Under the pieces are notes generated by a model. The model saw only the letters and a program-made list of their open reading frames with translations, was not told the origin of the DNA and did no database searches. Below are positions 54,675 through 62,283 of a stretch of DNA of 64,000 nt, piece by piece. This DNA comes from an uncultured Planctomycetota bacterium. GTDB lineage: Bacteria > Planctomycetota > UBA1135 > GCA-002686595. A program made the translations under genes and the position numbers. Positions within the stretch are counted from its first letter, which is position 1, and the number at the start of each line of letters is the position of its first letter. The stretch lies in NCBI GenBank assembly GCA_903928115.1, contig CAIYPP010000040.1, positions 111,464-175,463 on the forward strand. The letters are read 5' to 3'.

Positions 54675-55985
54675 ATGAAGAACGACGCTCACCCGGCCCT
54701 CCTGCCTCGACTGTCGGTGATGATGTTCTTGGAGTACGCGATCTGGGGCGCGTGGCTTCCGATCCTCTTCCCGTTCCTTCAGGGGCACCGAGGCTTCACG
54801 AACGACGAGATCGGGGCGATGTTCGCCGTGGGAGCGGTGGGTGCGATCGTCGCGCCGTTCATCGCGGGGCAGATTGCCGACCGTCTGTTTGCGACGCAGA
54901 AGTTCCTCGGCGTGCTGCACCTCGCCGGTGCGGTGCTGATGTGGCAGCTTGCGAGCATCGAGTCGTTCGGCGGCTTCCTCGCCTTCTCGCTCGTGTACTC
55001 GCTGCTGTACTGCCCGACGATGCCGCTGACGAACAGTCTCGCGTTCCATCACCTGATGGACGGCAAGAGCCAGTTCGGCAAGGTCCGCCTGTGGGGCACG
55101 ATCGGCTGGATTGCGGTCGGCATCGCGATGGGGCAGTGGCTCTTGATCGCGCACACGCCGACCGGCGTCGAGGAAGCCGCGGTAGCCGCAGCACAAAACG
55201 CCGGCCGCGCCGACGCCTTCAAGCTCTCGGCGATCCTCGGAGCGATCATGGGCGTTTACTGCTTCACGCTCCCCAACACGCCTCCGCAGCAGGGAACGCG
55301 CAGCGTCGCCATCGCGGGCGCCTTCGAAGCCGTGTCGAAGAACCCGCTCCGCACACTGTTCCTGCTCACGATTCCGATCGCGTGCATCCACCAGTTCTAC
55401 TTCGTGCACACCGGCGGCTTCCTATCGGCCTTCCAGTCCAACGCCGCGGGCGCGATCAATCGCATCTTTGGCGTAGGCGGTGGCGGCTTGATGACGATCG
55501 GCCAGATGTCGGAGATCGCGGTCTTGGCCTTCGTTCCGACCCTCGTCGGACGGGTGTCGCGCAAGACGATCCTGATCGTCGGCACTCTCGCCTATGCGCT
55601 GCGCATGGCACTCTTCGCGTATGTACACGAGATTCCGCTCGATCCCATCGTCACGCTGGTGCTCGGCGTGGCGTTGCACGGGGTGTGCTTCGGCTGCTTC
55701 ATCTTCCTCGCGTTCATGATCATCGACGAGGAGGCGCCCAAGGACCTGCGCGCGAGCACGCAGAGCCTCTACAACCTCGTGATCGTCGGTATCGGCGTGA
55801 TCGTCGGGAGCTTCGTCTCCACGAAGATCGCGACCTGGGCGCAGCACGGTGCGGAGAAGCTTGACTATGCGAACCCCGAGCAGACGCGCTCGCTGTTCGC
55901 GGCGCCGATGTGGGCTTCGCTCGCGGTGCTCGTGTTGCTCGTCGTGCTCTATCCGAAGGATCGTCGCGAACCCGCGAACGTCTAG
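54675..55985 (+). CDS. Nucleoside transporter-like MFS permease
   Basis: 436 residues from ATG 54675, with about 12 membrane helices. LPRLSVMMFLEYAIWGAWLPILFPFL is typical of the nucleoside:H+ symporter group of the major facilitator superfamily (NupG/XapB-like). GQIADRLFATQKFL holds the conserved loop 2-3 motif, and GKVRLWGTIGWIAVGI is a further signature. It likely imports nucleosides or sugars. The longer frame from 54573 is not hydrophobic. The lipoprotein esterase follows by 9 bp. Confidence 0.85.
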   Translation: MKNDAHPALLPRLSVMMFLEYAIWGAWLPILFPFLQGHRGFTNDEIGAMFAVGAVGAIVAPFIAGQIADRLFATQKFLGVLHLAGAVLMWQLASIESFGGFLAFSLVYSLLYCPTMPLTNSLAFHHLMDGKSQFGKVRLWGTIGWIAVGIAMGQWLLIAHTPTGVEEAAVAAAQNAGRADAFKLSAILGAIMGVYCFTLPNTPPQQGTRSVAIAGAFEAVSKNPLRTLFLLTIPIACIHQFYFVHTGGFLSAFQSNAAGAINRIFGVGGGGLMTIGQMSEIAVLAFVPTLVGRVSRKTILIVGTLAYALRMALFAYVHEIPLDPIVTLVLGVALHGVCFGCFIFLAFMIIDEEAPKDLRASTQSLYNLVIVGIGVIVGSFVSTKIATWAQHGAEKLDYANPEQTRSLFAAPMWASLAVLVLLVVLYPKDRREPANV

Positions 55986-55994
55986 GAACTCACC

Positions 55995-56696
55995 ATGCGC
56001 TTCGCTGTCGCTGTTCTCGCTCTGGTATTCGCGCTCGCCTGCAAGGACGAGCGTGCGCCGCAGCGCAACCTTCCGGGCGACGGCCCCGCGCGCGTCGAGA
56101 CACCGGCACCCAAGGCGCCTGAGATCCCGCCGGGCTCCCCGACCGTGGTCTTTCTCGGTGACAGCATCACGGCGGGCTTGCATCTCGCCGCGGACCTCGC
56201 GTTTCCCGCCGTGTTGCAGCGCGAGCTCGCGGCGGAGGGCCTGCCGTTCGTGCTCGTGAACGCCGGTGTGAGCGGTGACACGAGCTCTGGGGGCGAGACG
56301 CGCATCGACTACATCCTCGAAAACAAGCCCGATCTCGTGGTGATCGAGCTCGGCGGCAACGATGGACTGCGCGGACAGCCGACCGATGTGGTCGACGCGA
56401 ACTTGCGCTCGCTGATCTACAAGTGCCGCGCAAAGTACGTGCCCGTGATCTTGCTCGGCGTGCAGCTTCCGCCGAGCCTCGGGCCCGACTACGTGGCCCA
56501 GTTCGACGCGCTGTTTCCGCGGCTCGCCGCGCAGGAGAGCGTCCCGTTCGTGCCGAAGTTCATGGAGGGAGTCGGTGGCGTGCCCGAAATGAACCTCCCC
56601 GATGGCCTGCATCCGACGGCGAAGGGCCACGAGCGCATCGCGCAGAACGTGCTGCCCAAGCTGCGCGAAGAGCTGAAGCGGCTGCCGAAGCGCTGA
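55995..56696 (+). CDS. SGNH-type arylesterase/lysophospholipase lipoprotein (TesA-like)
   Basis: 233 residues. MRFAVAVLALVFALACKDE ends in a lipobox cysteine. SGNH motifs are VVFLGDSITAGL (Ser), NAGVSGDTSSGG (Gly), IELGGNDGLRG (Asn), and LPDGLHPTAKGHE (Asp, His). TesA relatives hydrolyse esters, thioesters or lysophospholipids in the periplasm. It ends 7 bp from the convergent CoA-transferase gene. Confidence 0.88.
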   Translation: MRFAVAVLALVFALACKDERAPQRNLPGDGPARVETPAPKAPEIPPGSPTVVFLGDSITAGLHLAADLAFPAVLQRELAAEGLPFVLVNAGVSGDTSSGGETRIDYILENKPDLVVIELGGNDGLRGQPTDVVDANLRSLIYKCRAKYVPVILLGVQLPPSLGPDYVAQFDALFPRLAAQESVPFVPKFMEGVGGVPEMNLPDGLHPTAKGHERIAQNVLPKLREELKRLPKR

Positions 56697-56703
56697 GCGG
56701 CTC

Positions 56704-58008
56704 TCAGCACACGAAGTGACGGATGTGGTTGAGCTGACCGAGCAGCTCAGCGCGGAAGTCTGGGTGAGCGATCGAGATCAGCGCCTCACCGCGCTCGCGC
56801 AGGGAGAGCCCGTGCAGGTTGACCGCACCGTACTCGGTGACGATCCAATGCACGTGGCCGCGCGTCGTAACAACGCCGGCGCCAGCATTCAGCTCGTGTG
56901 TGATGCGTGAGATCGTGCCGCCCGCGGCCGTCGAGGAGAAGGCGAGGATCGGCTTTCCCCCTCGCGAGAGTGCAGCCCCACGGATGAAGTCCATCTGGCC
57001 GCCGATTCCCGAGTAGATGCGATGCCCGAGCGAGTCCGCGCAAACTTGGCCGGTCAGGTCGACCTGCAGCGCCGAGTTGATCGCAACCACGCGGTCATTC
57101 TTGCGGATGACCGACGTGTCGTTGGTTCGGTCGGAGGGATGAAACTCCACCAGCGGATTGTCGTCGACGAAGTCGAACACCTTCTGAGTGCCGATCACGA
57201 AGCTCGTCACGGTGCGACCGGGGCTCACGACCTTGTACTTGTTCGTCACCGCGCCACTCTCGAAGAGCTCGACGAAGCGATCGGAGAACATCTCCGTGTG
57301 GACGCCGAGGTCACGCTTGCCCTTGAGGCGCGTGAGCACCGCATCGGGGATGCCGCCGATGCCCATCTGCAAGCAGGAGCGATCTTCGACGAGGCCAGCG
57401 ATGAGTTCGCCGATGCGCGCCTCGACGTCGGTTTCACGCTGCGGAACGTGCTGGTGCAGCGCGCGGGACGTGCTCGTGAAGGCCGCGACTTTCGGAAACT
57501 GAACGACACTGTTGCCGTGCGTGCGCGGCATGCGGTCGTTGATCTCGCACAGGATCAGCGGCGCGACGTCGACCGCGGCCTTGGCGACGTCGATCGAAGT
57601 GCCGAGCGTGCAGTGGCCGTGCGCGTTGGGCGGCGAGACCTGCACAAGCGCCGCGTCGAGGCGGATGCGGCCGGAGCTGAAGAGCGAAGGGATGTCCGAC
57701 AAGAAGACCGGAACGTAGTCCGCGCGGCCTTCTTCGATCGCGCGTCGAACCATGGCGCCCGCGAAGAGCGAGACGGAGCGCAGGCGACCCGCGACCTGCG
57801 GCTCGACGAACGTCGAGCTGCCCTCGGTGTGCAGGTGGTAGAGCTTGACCCCTTCGATGTCCGTGCGACGCGCGAGTGCGTCGAGCAGCGGCACGGGGGT
57901 CGCGCACCCGCCGTGCACGAACACGTTCATGCCGCTCTTCACATGCGCCACGACCTCGTCGGCCGACACCGCGGCCTTGCGCCACTCGACACCCTTCAGG
58001 TTCAGCAT
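56704..58008 (-). CDS. Acetyl-CoA hydrolase/CoA-transferase family protein (4-hydroxybutyrate CoA-transferase-like)
   Basis: 434 residues from ATG 58008. GMNVFVHGGCATPVPLLDAL begins the family domain. LQMGIGGIPDAVL and LGVHTEMFSDRFVELFESG contain the glutamate (HTEMFSD) that forms the CoA thioester in this group. The length matches 4-hydroxybutyrate CoA-transferase better than the longer acetyl-CoA hydrolases. It transfers CoA between short-chain acids. It is 56 bp downstream of the metallopeptidase/VWA gene on the same strand. Confidence 0.87.
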   Translation of the reverse strand: MLNLKGVEWRKAAVSADEVVAHVKSGMNVFVHGGCATPVPLLDALARRTDIEGVKLYHLHTEGSSTFVEPQVAGRLRSVSLFAGAMVRRAIEEGRADYVPVFLSDIPSLFSSGRIRLDAALVQVSPPNAHGHCTLGTSIDVAKAAVDVAPLILCEINDRMPRTHGNSVVQFPKVAAFTSTSRALHQHVPQRETDVEARIGELIAGLVEDRSCLQMGIGGIPDAVLTRLKGKRDLGVHTEMFSDRFVELFESGAVTNKYKVVSPGRTVTSFVIGTQKVFDFVDDNPLVEFHPSDRTNDTSVIRKNDRVVAINSALQVDLTGQVCADSLGHRIYSGIGGQMDFIRGAALSRGGKPILAFSSTAAGGTISRITHELNAGAGVVTTRGHVHWIVTEYGAVNLHGLSLRERGEALISIAHPDFRAELLGQLNHIRHFVC

Positions 58009-58064
58009 GGTGGGGGATTTTTCACACCGCGCGACCGCTGCCCATAGGCCAAAGTGAGCAGGCC

Positions 58065-59285
58065 CTACGGCGCAGGGCTCGGCCGCGCGAGGTCGGCCTC
58101 GAACCACGCGACCTGCCCCCAAGCGGCGGGCGCGTTGCCTCCCGGGGTGAGCACCCACAGGGTCGGAATCACGGGCGGCGTCTTCGGGGCTTTTCCCAAT
58201 CCGTCGGTCAGGTACACGAAGACGTCCGCATCGATGCCCTCGCGCTCCAGCCACTCGAAGGGGGGATGGAAGGAAGTATTGCCTCCACCGTGGAAGGTGA
58301 GCGACTCGAGCTTGAGCGGATGGAACGAGTCGAAGTGCTCGATGCTGCGGAGCGAGTCATCGCAGGAGAGCAGCCAAAGCTCGTAGGACTCGAAGGAGCC
58401 GACCAGTCCGAGCAGCTCCTCCGCGAACGAAGCGAGGAAGGGAGCGGTCGAGCCCGATGTATCCACGGCAAGCACGACGCGCAGCGAGCCGCCATCGCGC
58501 GAAGGCAGGTAGAGGCCGCGGTGCGCGTGTCGGCGAGCAGGCGGGAGCCAGCGACTCGTTCCGCCACTCGAACTCGAGAGAAAATGAGCCAGCGCACTGC
58601 GCCAGTCGATGTGCTGCACGCGCACACGCTCGATCAGGCGCTCCAGCAGCGCCGAGGACCGCTCGTTTGCACGGCCCTGTGCCGCCATCATCGTGGCGAG
58701 CGCTTCCCAGCTGCCCTGCGCCTCTTCATCGATCCGACCTGGCATACGTGGGTCGATCTCAGTCTCGCCTGGCGCCTGCGGCATGTCCTTCCATTCGTTC
58801 GGATGGACATCGACACGTCCGCCGTGGTGCTCGGCGCCCTCGAGCTCCAAGAGCGCATCGAGATTCGAGTACACGGCCTCCGCCGACATCCCGCAGGCTG
58901 GATCGAAGTGAATCCAGTCATGGGGCAACGCAAAGCCCTCTCGGCCCAAGATGTCGTTGACCTCGTGATCCTGAGCGATGTTCCATTCTTCGCGGTCTCC
59001 CGGAAGGTCTCGCCGAAAGTGGCCGAGGGCGCAGTGCAGTACCTCGTGCAGGAAGAGCAGCAACCGCTCCCCCTCGGGGAGGCTCAGTACGTGATCGGGC
59101 CGGAAGTAGATCGCTCGGGAGTCCGTCGAAGCCGTCGGACAGCGGTAGTCCCACACCGGCACGAGCTCGAGGCGCAGCGCTAGGCCGGCGAGATGCGGAT
59201 GGCTCGACGCGAGCTCGGTGCGCGCAGCGACAAACGCGCGCATCGCACGATGCTCCTGCTCGAGCCGCTCCGTGGAATCCGTCAC
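58065..59285 (-). CDS. DUF2201-type metallopeptidase/VWA domain protein
   Basis: 406 residues. The N-terminal half has the zinc motif HEVLHCALGHF and a following QDHEVNDILGREG. From about residue 260 a VWA-like domain carries the MIDAS motif LAVDTSGSTAPF and LTDGLGKAP near the end. This is the usual DUF2201 architecture that pairs with a MoxR AAA+ ATPase. It overlaps the MoxR gene by 4 bp. In analogous MoxR-VWA pairs the ATPase remodels a target bound by the VWA protein; the target is not known here. Confidence 0.87.
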   Translation of the reverse strand: MTDSTERLEQEHRAMRAFVAARTELASSHPHLAGLALRLELVPVWDYRCPTASTDSRAIYFRPDHVLSLPEGERLLLFLHEVLHCALGHFRRDLPGDREEWNIAQDHEVNDILGREGFALPHDWIHFDPACGMSAEAVYSNLDALLELEGAEHHGGRVDVHPNEWKDMPQAPGETEIDPRMPGRIDEEAQGSWEALATMMAAQGRANERSSALLERLIERVRVQHIDWRSALAHFLSSSSGGTSRWLPPARRHAHRGLYLPSRDGGSLRVVLAVDTSGSTAPFLASFAEELLGLVGSFESYELWLLSCDDSLRSIEHFDSFHPLKLESLTFHGGGNTSFHPPFEWLEREGIDADVFVYLTDGLGKAPKTPPVIPTLWVLTPGGNAPAAWGQVAWFEADLARPSPAP

Positions 59286-60421
59286 GCGCCCAGTCCGATC
59301 AGCACGCCGCGAAGCATCGCGTCCGAGGCCCGCGTCAGGCGCCCGCGCAGCTTCTCACCGAGTCGCTTCTGAATGCGCGTGTACTCGGGGTGGAGTAGGA
59401 AGCTGCGAACCTCTGCCTCGCTGCGACCGCGGAGAGTCTCGTGGACGAGCAACGTTGCGAAGTCGTCTTCGAGCGCTGCCAGCACTTCGAACAGCCTTTG
59501 GAACGCGTGTTCGCGCCGCGGCGCACGCCAGAGGTGGTAGGCGATCGCCGAGATCAACGCGCAGCGCAGATCGCTGCGCCGCGGCAGACGGATCGGTTGG
59601 TCTCCATCGAGCAGCGACGGCACATTCGGAAGTTCGCGCGCCGAGGTACGAAAGGCGGTCAACGCAGCCGCAGCGGACGGTCCTATCAGGCCTTCGATCA
59701 GCCGCTGTACCGCGCGCTCCGGCAGCTCCGTGGCATGGTCGAGCACAACGCCGACGCGCTCCCACGAGCGCGGCGACGGCCAGCCGCGCTGCACGTCGAC
59801 GTTCTCCATCGAGAAGAACAGCTCGGGCGTGGTGCTGAGCAGGCCGAGCACATCCGGGTGAACGTTGTTCGCACGCGCCCACAGCACCCACTCCTCGAGG
59901 TCGGGCAGCACTTCGAGGTGACAGAAACGGTTGGCGAGCGCGCTCGACATGGTTCCGGCGACCGCGCGGTCCGAGGCGCGATTTCCGGCGGCGACGAGCA
60001 GCCAGCCCGGAGGTACTTGGTAGAGCGTTCCGAGTCGGCGATCGAGGATCAGCTCGTAGGCGGCCACCTGCAGCGTGCGATCGGCTGCCGTCAGCTCGTC
60101 GAACAGGATCACGCCGCGGCTCGCGGGATCCCGCGGCCACTCGGCGGATACGAGCCAGTCCACTCCGTTGCCTTCGCGGTTCGGAACGGGGAGTCCGCGC
60201 AGGTCGATCGGCTCGCGCTGCGCGAGCCGCACATCGAGGAATTCGATCTTCTTCGCCGTGCAGACCTCGCGCACCACCGTGCTCTTGCCGATCCCCGGCG
60301 GGCCCCAGAGCATCAGCGGCGCGATGGAGCCCGCACGCTCGGGCTTGGCCCAGAGCTGCGCGAGCTGGTGTTCGAGGATCGCTCGAACGTCTTCGATCGA
60401 TGAGGGACTGTACTTGGACAT
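59282..60421 (-). CDS. MoxR-type AAA+ ATPase
   Basis: 379 residues. Walker A is GPPGIGKSTVV, Walker B is GVILFDELTAAD, and VAAGNRASDRAV is the sensor 1 region, all within the first ~180 residues, as in AAA_5/MoxR proteins. The C-terminal ~170 residues are helical. It overlaps the metallopeptidase/VWA gene by 4 bp and follows the unknown gene by 21 bp, so the three are probably one transcript. Confidence 0.9.
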   Translation of the reverse strand: MSKYSPSSIEDVRAILEHQLAQLWAKPERAGSIAPLMLWGPPGIGKSTVVREVCTAKKIEFLDVRLAQREPIDLRGLPVPNREGNGVDWLVSAEWPRDPASRGVILFDELTAADRTLQVAAYELILDRRLGTLYQVPPGWLLVAAGNRASDRAVAGTMSSALANRFCHLEVLPDLEEWVLWARANNVHPDVLGLLSTTPELFFSMENVDVQRGWPSPRSWERVGVVLDHATELPERAVQRLIEGLIGPSAAAALTAFRTSARELPNVPSLLDGDQPIRLPRRSDLRCALISAIAYHLWRAPRREHAFQRLFEVLAALEDDFATLLVHETLRGRSEAEVRSFLLHPEYTRIQKRLGEKLRGRLTRASDAMLRGVLIGLGA

Positions 60422-60442
60422 GTCGTTGTGGGTCGGCGGCTG

Positions 60443-62014
60443 TCAAGCGAGGAAGTCGGACTCTCGTGGCGCGAGGCTCGCCGTCAGCGCGAGCGAACAC
60501 ACCGGCGCCTCGAGATCGTCGCTAGCGATGAGCTTCGAAAGCGCGGTGAGCGCCTCGTTCGAGCCCAGACGGTGCATCGTGCCCAGAGTCTGTACGCCGC
60601 TGCCGTTCGGCATCCGGGCCAGAATCCAAGCGATGAACGGGCCGCGCAGCGCCTGGACCTCGGGCTTACGTCGGAGACGGACGAGCATTCGCAGCACGAT
60701 CGTCATCGCGGAGAGGTCGCGCTGGTTCGTTTGGGCGGGATCGGTCTCGACCCAATGCTGACCACTCACCGTTTGCACCTCGAAGGACTTCGACTCCTTC
60801 TGCAAACGGAAGTAGTACCCCTCGCCTAGGCCAAACTTCAGCTGGTCGGCGAGGATCGACACGAAGTCGATGTTGCTCAGCGAGCCCATCGGCCCCGGAT
60901 CGGGCTCTTTGGAGAGCTGCGCGTCCATGCACGCCTGCGCGATCGCCGCGAGATGGTCGGGGTCCGAGACCTTGCGAAGTACGTCGTACTCGAACGCTCG
61001 CGCCGCTTCCGAAGTCCGCAGGCAGCGATGCCAGATCCGGAGATCTGCGAGCCAGCCGCGGTCCGCGAGGTCCGATGGAAAGCTCCACGACCAAAAGCTC
61101 CGGGGGTCGCGTCGGCCGCCCTCCTCTGCCCGTGCTAGCTGCTGCCGCGCTTGCCAGAGCTTCGCGCCGGACACCTCCGGCGGCAGATCTGCGAGAGCTT
61201 CGAGTGCGGGAAGCGGATCGTTTTTCCAGTGCCGGACGAACTCGACCATCAGCGTGCCTTCGAGGGGCTGGCCCTCCTCGAGTGCGCGCACGACCGCGAG
61301 CAACGTGCTCTTGGCGGAGCTCTGCAAGATTCGGCCCTGCGACGAGAGCTCCCGCAGCAGCAGCTCGTGCGGAGTCGCGAGCGTCACGTCCTGTGCGGTC
61401 CGCTGCACGAAGAAGAGCTCCTCCGCCACCAACGCCACCAAGGCCGCGCAGCGCCGGAGGTCGACGGTCTTCGCTCGCTCGCCGAGGGTGCACGCGAACT
61501 GCACGTCTTTTGGAACGAGCGCCGCAGCGCCGATCCACGCCCCCCGGAGCACGCGCGGCCTCAGGGCGACCGACCTCGTGTTCCAACTGGCGTTGAGCTC
61601 GACGTCACGCTTGTTGCCCGGCCAGCGGGCGTCGATCCAGCGCACGCTTCCGTCGATGCGCAGCGCGGGCGTCGCGCTCAGCGCCAGATGCAGCCTGCAG
61701 CCGACCCCGACCGGAAGCACGATTCGCTCCAGCGCGGGCAGGTCGACCACATGCACGACGAGATCCTCCGGAAGCGCCGATAGGTCGAGCACGCGCAACC
61801 CAGCTCCGCCGCGCACTTCCAAGGTCCGCAGTGCGAAGCATGGGGCGAACTTCAGTTCGTCCGTCGCGGACTCCACGTCGATGGCGTAGCTCCCATCGAC
61901 ACCGATGTCCCTTCGAGGAATCACGTACTCCACGTGCGTCTGCAAGCAATTCCTGACTCCGCGAAGTTTCGCGGCGATTCCAGACTTTCTCTCCGTACCC
62001 AGAGCCTTCGACAC
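60443..62014 (-). CDS. Unknown protein, first gene of the MoxR-VWA set
   Basis: 523 residues if GTG 62014 is used; the start is uncertain and an internal GTG near the HVEYVIPRRD segment is possible. The N-terminal ~190 residues contain short leucine-rich strands (LRTLEVRGG, LRVLDLSALPED, LERIVLPVG) like a beta-solenoid. The remaining ~330 residues are helical (LAAIAQACMDAQL, LSAMTIVLRMLVRLRRKPEV). I do not recognise a family. Its position 21 bp before the MoxR ATPase suggests it is the substrate or recognition subunit of the complex. Confidence 0.65.
   Translation of the reverse strand: MSKALGTERKSGIAAKLRGVRNCLQTHVEYVIPRRDIGVDGSYAIDVESATDELKFAPCFALRTLEVRGGAGLRVLDLSALPEDLVVHVVDLPALERIVLPVGVGCRLHLALSATPALRIDGSVRWIDARWPGNKRDVELNASWNTRSVALRPRVLRGAWIGAAALVPKDVQFACTLGERAKTVDLRRCAALVALVAEELFFVQRTAQDVTLATPHELLLRELSSQGRILQSSAKSTLLAVVRALEEGQPLEGTLMVEFVRHWKNDPLPALEALADLPPEVSGAKLWQARQQLARAEEGGRRDPRSFWSWSFPSDLADRGWLADLRIWHRCLRTSEAARAFEYDVLRKVSDPDHLAAIAQACMDAQLSKEPDPGPMGSLSNIDFVSILADQLKFGLGEGYYFRLQKESKSFEVQTVSGQHWVETDPAQTNQRDLSAMTIVLRMLVRLRRKPEVQALRGPFIAWILARMPNGSGVQTLGTMHRLGSNEALTALSKLIASDDLEAPVCSLALTASLAPRESDFLA
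61959..61974. promoter_or_regulatory. Inverted repeat near the start of the MoxR-set operon
   Basis: CCGCGAAGTTTCGCGG has 7-bp arms around GT. It lies 40 bp inside the first gene if GTG 62014 is the start, or just upstream if a later start is used. It may be an operator; coding coincidence is possible. Confidence 0.3.
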
Positions 62015-62205
62015 CAGAACGCGGAACAGGGCGTGCGCCCAACCGAGAATCGAAGTGTGCGGCTAGAGAACTTCCCCAATGTTCTTGAGGGAGGACCGGC
62101 TCCTTCGAGCCGACAGAGCGCGACCATATGGTCCAAAGCGACGCCAATCCAAGCTGCAAACTGCCAAAAACATGGAACGGATCGCGGCCCTCGCTCGAAC
62201 AAGCC

Positions 62206-62249
62206 GCGCGCCCCGCGCGACAGCTGGACAGCCATCGCGCGGGGCGCGC
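62206..62249 (-). terminator. Terminator after the WGEN/TSP3-repeat gene
   Basis: A perfect 15-bp GC-rich stem (62206-62220 with 62235-62249) and a 14-nt loop begin 35 bp after the stop at 62284. On the minus strand it is followed by CGGCTTGTTC. Confidence 0.8.
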
Positions 62250-62283
62250 TCGGGTTTCTCGGCCGGTGTCCCGGCCGTCGCTC

